From DASQZK01 sp963771005 (GTDB taxonomy: Bacteria > Bacteroidota > Bacteroidia > Bacteroidales > GCA-2748055): DNA of 64,000 nt. Both the position numbers and the translations under genes were made by a program. Numbering within the stretch: position 1 is the stretch's first letter; each line of letters opens with the position of its first letter. The notes below the pieces were generated by a model. That model saw nothing but the letters and a program-made list of their open reading frames with translations. It did no database searches and was not told the origin of the DNA. Positions 46,401 through 53,207 of the stretch are shown piece after piece. Location of the stretch: positions 434,001 to 498,000 of the forward strand of contig CAVYRO010000010.1 in assembly GCA_963771005.1 (NCBI GenBank), in the 5' to 3' direction.

Positions 46401-48375
46401 ACATAAGGTAAGCCGTTCCCTTTGCTATGCCCAGGATCTCTGCTGATGCTTTGTTACTGTAACTGCCGATGTACAGATGCCAGTCGTCGATGTCATGAAA
46501 ATTGAAAAGGGCATCGATCGGTACCTCGATCTTCACCAGGTCCTTGATCTCATAGTTAAAGATCAGCCCGATAGCGATGTATCCCACCTGGAAATTGATA
46601 TCCACAACTGCGAGGATGCCGGCAGACTGGTCGGCAGGTTTGCCTGATGGCGGGCGGGGCTGCAGGATCTGTGCTTTGACAAAGATCAGTATCCGGGGTC
46701 CGGGAAGTTCAAGGACGAACATTCCTTTCAGGTTGAGGACGAATGCCCCTTCCATCGTACCCAGGACCATACCTACGCCGAAACTCCAGCGGTCAGGTGC
46801 GGCTATCCAGGTTCTGCGGCCGTCGACTGCGAGTAAATTCGGTTCTCCCTTTGCCTTGTTGTAGAACCAGTCCAGAGCGACAGGCAGACCGGGGTTTACC
46901 GGGGGCTGTTCATCCCGGTTGTAATGCATACCGAAAAGTCCCAGGAACCCGTAAATCCCCAATCCGGAATTGGCAAGGGGTATCGGGGCGGGAAATTCCA
47001 CACCGAGACCCAGGAAGAATGCCGTGAGCCTTCTCCCTCCATCCTCGAGATTCTCCAGCCCGACTGAAGCCTGGACCCGTAATTTAAGGGGAACCAGTGT
47101 AACATCGAGAGCTCCTGTGAAGCCGCTGTCCCGGATATCCAGAAATCCGCTGCCCACGAGTGTTCCGGGTACATTGACCGAGATGCCGGTAGGGATGATG
47201 GTGGGTATGCCGGGCGGATCGACAGGGATCCTGACGCGGACGGTGTCAATGGTGATCACCCCCAGGTTGGCATTGACCCCCAGGTCCATTTCAAGAATGA
47301 GGGGATTCTGCCGGCCCACCTTGACGGAGTCTACCCTGAGTATGGGGCCGAGGGGTCCGCCGACGACCAGGGCGCCCGGCTCGGCCAGCCCCAGCTCGAA
47401 ACCTTTGCTGGTGTCAAACACCGCTTCATAGGTCGGCGAATCCTGCCCGTTCAGCCTGAATCCGAAACCACGGTATCGCACCCGGGTAGGTATGGGCTTA
47501 TGCTGTGCATCCTCTTTGGATCTAATCGTAAGCAGGCCAAGGAGGTTGATGTTCACCGAAAAATCAACGGCATAGTCAAAGAGGAAGGAAACATCTCCGA
47601 ACCGTGTTTTATCGCCGGCTTCTTCATCCGGCAGCAGCTCTGTGGCGCTTACTTCAATTCCGAAGAGGGTAAACCTGATGAATTTTATTGCTCCCGTGAG
47701 ACCGAGCACCGTGGCAATGGTAACTTCCGTGGCGGCGATGATCGTATTTTTTACCGCTTCATCCCCTTCGGCATTCACCGCGGAGTCAATTCCCGAGTTG
47801 AGCAGGGGGGCGAAGATCAGCAGGCTGCCCAGGGTATTTGCCAGGGTTCCGCTGCCTTCTTTGGTCACCCAGCCGTCGCGGGCTTCCTTGTCGAACCCGA
47901 GGGCGAGAAGCTGGGTTAGTTTCCGGGTAGCGGTATCGTAGCTCATGTTGAGCTTGAAATCGAGGATGCCCTGTTCACCACTCTGGCTGGCTCCAGGAGC
48001 CGTCTTCACTTCAGAACCGGCATCGGAACCGTCATCATTTCGCGTATCACCGCTTTTGATAAAGCCTTTTGCCTCCTCATCGGCGGTGCGGAAATCCAGC
48101 TCCCCGTTGATCTCCCCCAGCACGAGCTGATTCCTTTCAAACCTCACCCTGAAGCCGAGCCTCCTGAAAACAGGCGGACGTTCCGGTTCGGCCGCCTCGG
48201 GCGGATGTTCAGCCGGGGGTGCCGGTTGCGGGGGCGGGGTAATATCCGAAAGCTCAACGGTGGCCGTCCGCTGCTTGTCATTTATGATGGTCTGGGCCAG
48301 GGCGATGGCCACACGGTAATTGGGATCACTGTCCCGGGTTGGTATCGGCCGCATCTGCGTCATGAGTATAGGCAT
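43429..48375 (-). CDS. giant-operon protein 2: 1648-aa protein of unknown function
   Basis: This is the largest protein in the window. It has no signal peptide. After a proline-rich stretch (PPPQPAPPAEHPPEAAEPER, about residues 47-66), residues 75-800 are a long beta-rich region with many glycines (ELGLAEPGALVVGGPLGPIL, ISVNVPGTLVGSGFLDIRD, GIYGFLGLFGMHYNRDEQ, RWSFGVGMVLGTMEGAF), resembling extended beta-sheet or propeller proteins. The C-terminal 800 residues contain Ig-like segments. A few cysteines occur (EVCGKIDLWLTSIKGCVRI). No enzyme motif was seen. The start overlaps the end of protein 1 by 50 nt, or somewhat less from in-frame ATGs at 48363 or 48354. This indicates translational coupling. 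Confidence 0.7.
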   Translation of the reverse strand: MPILMTQMRPIPTRDSDPNYRVAIALAQTIINDKQRTATVELSDITPPPQPAPPAEHPPEAAEPERPPVFRRLGFRVRFERNQLVLGEINGELDFRTADEEAKGFIKSGDTRNDDGSDAGSEVKTAPGASQSGEQGILDFKLNMSYDTATRKLTQLLALGFDKEARDGWVTKEGSGTLANTLGSLLIFAPLLNSGIDSAVNAEGDEAVKNTIIAATEVTIATVLGLTGAIKFIRFTLFGIEVSATELLPDEEAGDKTRFGDVSFLFDYAVDFSVNINLLGLLTIRSKEDAQHKPIPTRVRYRGFGFRLNGQDSPTYEAVFDTSKGFELGLAEPGALVVGGPLGPILRVDSVKVGRQNPLILEMDLGVNANLGVITIDTVRVRIPVDPPGIPTIIPTGISVNVPGTLVGSGFLDIRDSGFTGALDVTLVPLKLRVQASVGLENLEDGGRRLTAFFLGLGVEFPAPIPLANSGLGIYGFLGLFGMHYNRDEQPPVNPGLPVALDWFYNKAKGEPNLLAVDGRRTWIAAPDRWSFGVGMVLGTMEGAFVLNLKGMFVLELPGPRILIFVKAQILQPRPPSGKPADQSAGILAVVDINFQVGYIAIGLIFNYEIKDLVKIEVPIDALFNFHDIDDWHLYIGSYSNKASAEILGIAKGTAYLMFDGNGISGLPIGDLTGFSIAAGIAASLVIGDESSGLYAKVAGALDVGVTTAPLHFIGRMTLEGRIHLWFVGLGASAKLDVEAPEPLYVSGEVCGKIDLWLTSIKGCVRITIGEEQDLPEPEQLATGLSLQSHSPALLEGQATDQPVDSSLGISHNAGEVIPGMPIDVIPVLQMKYPPIFSSTFTGLKPLSEVPTLPPGSDGWFSMGGVPDNPGERELKYEISQLTISPALPGGVTDIPVTWWQPARPAVSGDSQATDKGVDLALDSWIPIPFPRAYQRSEEQRETIRDRFEVICREIAPATSVLWTFNAHFTVTTSSLIRNPNDPFPGYSPDGWKLTGIAWPDPPDTVRSTAPGLKLYVHEANYPGRTDQLVQDYTARFNGTFLEPAEVIPPSGGIDAGQALEFPFLHLNKDLKDDTLSEGLVELVKKFLESAGNRERIVIETGDASMFRALICTNTERKVVEFMKLRAFNEKDEVVEEIKLPVQSINNFTDLPPAWRDDGGPWLSDVRRVFNFLAGEFKGSHNLFLVEYKPDKAISYIELLYEHDQDQPEIFKNPPPVILGVVEILTKAETERVVSGQHYHDSMVEVVVKSLEEGDKRPLFAPDTLYTVTVNYKGTIRKATDHTKFKAKDFTQQFKFRTAATSPKRLNPWVLAMIPGNDEDEFFTTDKVNFIFNDASVIQLFKAFGKTLNVVLRKANGNHPAEKPEISQPALHPVKAQLKSPYAATMSELVTEMTCIPEIIETESHQVFTVDIPLDRGTAYILDIESTPPSEDPVTPLYRTAFTTSRFESAQEFARVTASGFIREKRLKSPLNLVAGNRGFVIPDETQPSGVSSVQVLIVTDAEMETALLNSFGSDLPGPHQPGITFLWNQETPARPFGVLIDAPERLLRTREVPVEVETPTPDDDAIQHFRSGEQLWMEVMENGSALSSGIIYTTGGCRALVLLDPAVSGTLELAIRVYRHTLMTEDPLMDIIPLTEMEIPEKAPWEI

Positions 48376-50410
48376 CTGTTGTGATTTGCCTGTTTGTTAG
48401 CCTGCCGATAAGAACTTGTAAGACATCCGCCCTTTTTTGGGAAAGCTGGAGGTCTTTTGAAAAATTACTGCCGTCTTCGTGTGAAGCAAATCCATAGATA
48501 TGGATCGTACCCTGGGTGGAATTGACAAAATCGGTGATACTCGCATTTACTTCATCCAGGGTTGCCGTGAGATCATTCCCGGTAAGCCCGATCCTGCGCT
48601 GACCCGGTGTCGCAATTTTATTGGCCACCTGGGTTGGGGAATCGGAAGTGGTGACCGGGTACTCCAGTTCAAAGAAAAGTTTAAGGGCAACAGCGCTTTG
48701 AATATCCTGTGTCTGAGTGACCAGCTCTACCTGTTCATCGACGGTCACAACCGGGGGAAGGGTGACGGATACCGGCCAGCTGGCGATAAGATGGGCGGGA
48801 ACATCACCCGGGGTCATCATGAATTGAAACTTCCCGTCTTTTCGTGGCAATTCCTGGTTCTGAAGCGTACGGAGCCTTGCATCGGTCTGGTCAGGAGATA
48901 ATTTCAGCACGGCAAAAAGTTCTTCCTCCAGATCGTTGAGGCATTCGATATGAACTTCAGGATCGCCGCTCCCTTCCGTGAAATGGACGATAAATTTTTT
49001 CGATGGCGGGGGAGGGGGACCGGGGGGAGCGACCGATTTAACCCGGACCGTTTCATCCCACCTGTTGAGGTTCCCTGCATCCGAAACGTGGATTGCAAGT
49101 AACCCGCTGTCATCGACGGAAAGATTCCAGAAAGGCCTGTTGATCCCCGCCGATGTATCAGGCGTGAGAGTACTCCCATCCAGTTTGACACTGACGGTGT
49201 AGGGCGAGATACTGCCCCGGATCGAAAGGTGCAGTTCTCCTTCCCCGGGGATGGTCACCTCTCCTTCGCTAACGGTGGTTGTTCCGTCGTTTCCCCGCTC
49301 AATGTTACCGCGTGAAAATTCGAGCGGTGTTTTGGCATTTTTTGCGTAGAAAACAGGTTCTACCTCTAGTTTTCCGCCACGGTTAAGGATATCGAGGCCT
49401 AATTCTCCCGAAAATCCCTTATCCTGATCAAAGAGAAGGTCCTTCCCCCTGGCGCTGAAGGCCAGTCCCGTTGTGCGCCCGGGAGCGATGAAAAGACGGA
49501 TGAGGGGGATCCATAAACCGTTGAAATCATCGCCCGTACCGAATTGCTCGAGGATTTCGGGGGGCGTTATGTTATCGCTGAAATCGGCGACGATCCTTTC
49601 TATTCCGAAACCGACACGGCGGGAACTGTGAAGGAAGAAAGGCGGCGTAAGGGTGAAAAGCCTTGCGGTATCGGGGTCTCCGGGATCATCGAAACCCGGC
49701 GAGTCCCATGATTTTAAGGAAAGATCCAGGTTCCCGGCATCGTCTTTCTGTTCAAGGACAAAAGCCAGCCGGGGAAATTCAAAAACCACTTCCTTGAAGT
49801 CCGGATCCGGTTCGAGCCATCCGTCGGCCCCCACTTTTGCCGGAATAAAATCTTTGGAGGGCAGTTTTATTTTAACGGTCCGGATCAGCAGTTCGAGCCG
49901 GAAATCATTGCCGGGAGCATCCGAAACGGCCGGCGTGCCGTCATCGGCAAATTCATCGAGGAGGTCATTCAACTGCTGCAGGTCGGTAAGATCGACTCCG
50001 GACAGGCCAGTGGTATCGATCTGAATACGAGGGCTCCTGCGGGGCACGGTAAGACGGAAGGTCAGCAGATCGTCCTGCCAGCTGAGCTCGTGTCCGTTCT
50101 GTGAGATCACCGACGGAGAGTCGGGCAGTTGGGGATTGGCACGGTCTTCACCCCCGAATTTCGCGGTTCCACTGAAGACGATATTGGATTCGTCTATGGC
50201 GGTATGGAGCTTGTTGAGATCGACGGAAAGATAGTCGAGGATGCCCGTTACGATGTCCGAAAGGGCGGAGGCGGCACCGGGGAAGGAAGACTGGAGTTGG
50301 GCGCCGGCCTTATGGAGATCACCGATGTTTTTTCCGGTGGCATTCTGTTTTATAAGCCCGAATGCGATATATGGCTGCAGCAATTCGTAGAATCCTAATT
50401 TTTCCGCCAT
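48326..50410 (-). CDS. giant-operon protein 1: protein with OmpA-like C-terminal domain
   Basis: The product has about 694 aa from ATG at 50410 (MAEKLGFYELLQPYIAFGLI). An earlier in-frame start at 50518 adds 36 residues of unlike composition. No signal peptide is evident. The middle is beta-rich and unrecognised. The last 75 residues (TLDEVNASITDFVNSTQGTI, then IHIYGFASHEDGSNFSKDLQLSQKRADVLQ in two parts) follow the OmpA-C pattern xxGxxxxxGxxxxNxxLSxxRAxxV, which usually binds peptidoglycan. The usual TD pair is replaced by FASHED. It heads the giant-protein operon. If the OmpA-like domain is functional, part of the complex may contact the cell wall, but export without a signal peptide would need a dedicated system. 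Confidence 0.72.
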   Translation of the reverse strand: MAEKLGFYELLQPYIAFGLIKQNATGKNIGDLHKAGAQLQSSFPGAASALSDIVTGILDYLSVDLNKLHTAIDESNIVFSGTAKFGGEDRANPQLPDSPSVISQNGHELSWQDDLLTFRLTVPRRSPRIQIDTTGLSGVDLTDLQQLNDLLDEFADDGTPAVSDAPGNDFRLELLIRTVKIKLPSKDFIPAKVGADGWLEPDPDFKEVVFEFPRLAFVLEQKDDAGNLDLSLKSWDSPGFDDPGDPDTARLFTLTPPFFLHSSRRVGFGIERIVADFSDNITPPEILEQFGTGDDFNGLWIPLIRLFIAPGRTTGLAFSARGKDLLFDQDKGFSGELGLDILNRGGKLEVEPVFYAKNAKTPLEFSRGNIERGNDGTTTVSEGEVTIPGEGELHLSIRGSISPYTVSVKLDGSTLTPDTSAGINRPFWNLSVDDSGLLAIHVSDAGNLNRWDETVRVKSVAPPGPPPPPSKKFIVHFTEGSGDPEVHIECLNDLEEELFAVLKLSPDQTDARLRTLQNQELPRKDGKFQFMMTPGDVPAHLIASWPVSVTLPPVVTVDEQVELVTQTQDIQSAVALKLFFELEYPVTTSDSPTQVANKIATPGQRRIGLTGNDLTATLDEVNASITDFVNSTQGTIHIYGFASHEDGSNFSKDLQLSQKRADVLQVLIGRLTNRQITTDAYTHDADAADTNPGQ

Positions 50411-50619
50411 GCGTAAGATTTTAACCGGTACAGGGATGCGTAACAGGAAAAAACATTCACATAAATGGAGTAACAATCGAAAATTGAGGATTCGGGTTAT
50501 CGTCTGTCTTTGCGACAATCAACAGCCACGTATAGCTTCAGTTACGATTTAGAACAATCATACAGTAGGTTGGTTCAGGGAGGAGTGAAATTTATTTTAT
50601 AAAGTTTTTTTTCGGGGTG

Positions 50620-50940
50620 GGGTTTCCGGGAAGAGGAAGATGGAACGCGGATTTGACGGATGGATGCGGGTGGACGCGGATTTATTATTGATAGATGAAG
50701 AGGGAACACGGATCCCGGAAGAATTTGGTGATTTGGTGATTTGGTGAAGTGGAAGAGGAACACGAATCCCGAGGGCTATCGGAATGGATTTTTTGTAGCA
50801 GAATGTTTTGGGTGATCACGGAGGTGAACTGCCTTCGGCAGTTTTTTCGGGCATACGTGGTTTTTACGGATAATTCAAAAACCCGTAAATAAATAATCTG
50901 TGTTATCTGAGTAATCTGTGGTTAAAAAAGTTTTTCCTCC
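50620..50940. repeat. dispersed repeat cluster between the giant operon and DUF134 gene
   Basis: Contains GACGGATGG, GGACGCGGATT, AGAGGGAACACGGATCC, an octamer array GTGATTTG (3 copies, 50724-50750), ACACGAATCCCGAGGGCTATC and AATCTGTG words, all members of the dispersed families seen at 1.0, 9.85, 52.35, 53.1 and 59.0 kb. No gene is seen in the gap 50411-50949. Confidence 0.75.
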
Positions 50941-50949
50941 TGATGGAAT

Positions 50950-51354
50950 TCAGTTCAGCTTTACCAGTTCGGTTTCCCCATAGGAGGTGCAGTTCTCGCA
51001 TCGTGTATGATTTTCAATACCCTGGATGAGCTTATAACATTTCCTGCAGCGGTACCAGTCCCTATCGAGTTCATAATCCCCTCCCTCGATCTCCATTGCC
51101 AGGCCTTCGGCGAATGATTTGGCGATGAGCTTAAGTGCACGGTTATAGATCCGGGTGAAAGTGGGTCGGGAGACATTCATTGACTTTGCAGCTTCGTCCT
51201 GCGACAGCATCTTATAATTGACGAGCCTTAGACTCTCGTATTCCTCAAATTTCATCCGTATGGAGTCATTCACGCAAGACTGCATGCCAAAGGGTCGAAA
51301 CCCTTTCATTTTCGGAGGATTAACTACTTTTCTAGACTTCTTGGGCCTTGGCAT
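50950..51354 (-). CDS. DUF134 family helix-turn-helix regulator
   Basis: This 134-aa protein matches the DUF134 family of small DNA-binding proteins. The N-terminus is basic (MPRPKKSRKV). FKPxG-like FRPFGMQSC leads into a helix-turn-helix (LSQDEAAKSMNVSRPTFTRI, residues 50-69). The C-terminal CRKC and CENC pairs look like a zinc ribbon, an addition to the basic family. DUF134 genes usually sit beside NifX/NifB-like iron-molybdenum cluster proteins, as here. It overlaps the upstream 83-aa gene by 23 nt. It is a good candidate for the regulator that binds the TGAAC-N4-GTTCA palindromes upstream of both transcription units. Confidence 0.9.
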   Translation of the reverse strand: MPRPKKSRKVVNPPKMKGFRPFGMQSCVNDSIRMKFEEYESLRLVNYKMLSQDEAAKSMNVSRPTFTRIYNRALKLIAKSFAEGLAMEIEGGDYELDRDWYRCRKCYKLIQGIENHTRCENCTSYGETELVKLN

Positions 51355-51583
51355 AATTTATTGATCTGAACAAGGCTTTCACTTCCGGAAAAACCCGGTA
51401 AATGAATAGCAATGCAGTCAAAGTTAAGATTATTTTGCCTGCATAACAAAACGGTCCGCAGTAAAAGGCATTGCCCGCCTCAAAGATCTTACAGATTGAC
51501 CCCAGGATTATCATGAGAAGGTAATCGGCAAATAACAGGACCGGCAATACAAAAAGTAAGTTTATAATAAGGGAAGCTTTCAT
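51332..51583 (-). CDS. small cysteine-containing membrane protein
   Basis: This 83-aa protein has two transmembrane helices (IINLLFVLPVLLFADYLLMI and IILTLTALLFIYRVF) separated by a loop with the cysteine motif CKIFEAGNAFYCGPFC. The loop cysteines could bind a metal or form disulfides. It is co-transcribed with the DUF134 gene, which begins 23 nt before its stop. Function is unknown, but the conserved neighbourhood suggests a role with iron-sulfur or molybdenum clusters, or metal sensing (inference). Confidence 0.72.
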   Translation of the reverse strand: MKASLIINLLFVLPVLLFADYLLMIILGSICKIFEAGNAFYCGPFCYAGKIILTLTALLFIYRVFPEVKALFRSINYAKAQEV

Positions 51584-51599
51584 GGGTGGTTGTTTTTAT

Positions 51600-51631
51600 C
51601 AAATATAATGAACCTACGTTCAAAATACAAA
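51600..51631 (-). promoter_or_regulatory. promoter with operator for the 83-aa protein–DUF134 unit
   Basis: On the minus strand, TTTG (51631-51628), a 20-nt spacer and TATATTTG (51607-51600) form an exact Bacteroidota promoter. The palindrome TGAACGTAGGTTCA (51622-51609) fills most of the spacer. The start codon lies 17 nt downstream of the -7 element. Confidence 0.8.
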
Positions 51632-51717
51632 ATAAATTCCCCTATTTTTTTAATTACTTGAAAAAAGATGCAAAATCGTTTTGCCGGAGTCCAGATCCGG
51701 GTCGATGCAAGGCAGGG

Positions 51718-52056
51718 TCAGTGGTCGCAAACGTTGCTTCCCGTAACCAGGGATCCGGAAAGCAGATCGCGGGCAAGGTCGGATGCATTTTTTGCAGTGG
51801 CTCCGAGATGAACCGTGATGTTTCTGTCGTTGAAGAGGTCGATTGCACGCTGGCCCATTCCGCCGGCGATGATATCGGTAACGCCTTTTTCCGCCAGCCA
51901 GGCGGGAAGCACGCCGGGTTCATGCGGCGGAGGAGTAAGTAATTGTTCGTCAGACAGGATATTTCCTTCCGTTTCAATAATTGCAAACTGGTGGCAGTGA
52001 CCAAAATGACGGCTGAGGACACCGTTTTCCACAGGGATGGCGATTCGTTTTTTCAT
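51718..52056 (-). CDS. NifX/NifB-like iron-molybdenum cluster-binding protein
   Basis: This 112-aa protein of the dinitrogenase iron-molybdenum cofactor domain family reads MKKRIAIPVENGVLSRHFGHC, and later IIAGGMGQRAIDLF. HFGHC is the common metal-site motif, and GGMGxRA is the second signature. Such small proteins bind Fe-S or Mo-Fe-S clusters but occur in many non-diazotrophs, and no nif genes are visible here. It is transcribed on its own from a promoter with the same operator as the DUF134 unit. Confidence 0.92.
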   Translation of the reverse strand: MKKRIAIPVENGVLSRHFGHCHQFAIIETEGNILSDEQLLTPPPHEPGVLPAWLAEKGVTDIIAGGMGQRAIDLFNDRNITVHLGATAKNASDLARDLLSGSLVTGSNVCDH

Positions 52057-52091
52057 GTCGGAAAATAGTTAAGATTCTCGAAGTTGATCGT

Positions 52092-52123
52092 CAAAGATAA
52101 TGAACTTATGTTCATAACACAAA
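52092..52123 (-). promoter_or_regulatory. promoter with operator for the NifX-like gene
   Basis: On the minus strand, TTTG (52123-52120), a 20-nt spacer and TATCTTTG (52099-52092) form an exact promoter. The palindrome TGAACATAAGTTCA (52114-52101) sits at the same place in the spacer as in the DUF134 unit. The start codon is 36 nt further on. Confidence 0.8.
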
Positions 52124-52141
52124 AAAATTATCGGAGATATA

Positions 52142-52262
52142 GGATGGTTTAAGATGGTTTGAGATTGTTTGAAATGGTTTGAGATGGTTTGAGATGGTTT
52201 GAGATTGTTTGAAATGGTTTGAAATGGTTTGAAATGGTTTGAGATGGTTTCAGGTGGTTTAA
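52142..52262. repeat. decamer array GATGGTTTGA
   Basis: About 12 decamers, GATGGTTTGA or GAAATGGTTT variants. Its inverted counterpart is at 59098-59186. It lies upstream of the NifX-like promoter, and is the only array in the window not next to a stop codon. Confidence 0.9.
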
Positions 52263-52445
52263 ACTCCAATCTACAAATCAATAAATCACCAAATCAATAA
52301 ATTCTTAGGGGAGTTTCACCACAGATTTCACAGATTATCACAGATTAGCTCCGTGATTATCTGCACAAATCCGTCAAATCCGTGTTCCTCTTCCACTTCA
52401 CCAAATCACCAAATCACCAAATTCTTCCGGATCCGTGTTCCCTCT
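52262..52445. repeat. dispersed repeat cluster with AATCACCA words
   Basis: Contains AATAAATCACCAAATC words, TTTCACAGATTATCACAGATT, TCCGTGATTATCTGCACAAA, CCGTCAAATCCGTGTTCC and CACCAAATCACC. It is the same family as 1042-1126 and 58980-59097. No gene is seen between 52057 and 52570. Confidence 0.8.
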
Positions 52446-52570
52446 TCATCTTCAAATATTCAATACCCCCGGTTTTACCCGTAGTGAAAATAAACGTAAA
52501 TTTATAGGCAGGCAGGGGCGGGCAATGATCCAGCCCTTTTCGATCGTATCATCATTTAAAAAGCATTTCA

Positions 52571-53060
52571 ATGGATCCGATACTGATTTCTCCCATAGGA
52601 ATTATCCATACACCCTTTCGGACAACAGACGGTATGCCGGTTCAGCCTTCAGGGGCTGAGGGTGTAAAGGGCTATATTGAACTTCTTCCCGAATTTAGGG
52701 ACGGGCTGGCTGACCTGGACGGATTCTCGCATATTATCCTTGTATATCAATTCCATACCATCCGTTCATTTAAACTGAAGGTAAAACCTTTTATGGATAC
52801 CCGGGAGCACGGCATTTTTGCCACGCGTGCACCCGGGAGACCCAAATGCCCTGGGCATATCCACCGTCCGGCTGACCGGCATTGAGGATAATGTGCTTTT
52901 TATCGCAGAGGCGGATATGCTGGATGGCTCCCCGCTGATCGATATCAAACCCTTTTACCAGAAATTCGATAATCGCCATAAAACAAGGGCGGGATGGCTG
53001 GAGAAAGTTAAAGCCTTGGATATCCGTGAAATTAGGTCGGATGGAAGGTTTACCGAATGA
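52571..53060 (+). CDS. trmO: TsaA/TrmO-family tRNA methyltransferase, interrupted by one frameshift
   Basis: TrmO methylates N6-threonylcarbamoyladenosine in tRNA. The first frame reads ILISPIGIIHTPFRTTDGMP, then SHIILVYQFH and HGIFATRAPGRP. It then goes out of frame at the AAA run 52844-52846. The +1 frame continues with NALGISTVRLTGIEDNVLFI and DMLDGSPLIDIKPF, typical of the family (RAPxRPNxLGxSxVxL, then DxLDGTPxLDIKPY). Removing one A gives an unbroken protein of about 163 aa. The correct reading of the motif implies a single extra base, probably an error, though a true pseudogene cannot be excluded. Confidence 0.85.
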
Positions 53061-53117
53061 TATATTGAGAAACGGATGGGTTAATCCGGTGACAGTCATC
53101 CTGGAAAAGCTTTTTAT

Positions 53118-53181
53118 AGAGGGAAGGAACACGGATTTGACGGATTCCGATGGCTATCGGAACGGATTAACACGGATTTTT
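53118..53181. repeat. dispersed element with AACACGGATT words
   Basis: A compact copy of the family found at 9841-9905: GGAACACGGATTTGACGG, ATTCCGATGGCTATCGGAAC and GGATTAACACGG. It lies between trmO and the activase gene. Confidence 0.85.
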
Positions 53182-53207
53182 TATAACATCGCCGTGTAAA
53201 AAGCCGG

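Noticed and set aside
51718..52056. part of a nitrogen fixation cluster
   Set aside because: NifX-like domain proteins are common in non-diazotrophs, and no nifHDK, nifB or related genes are present.
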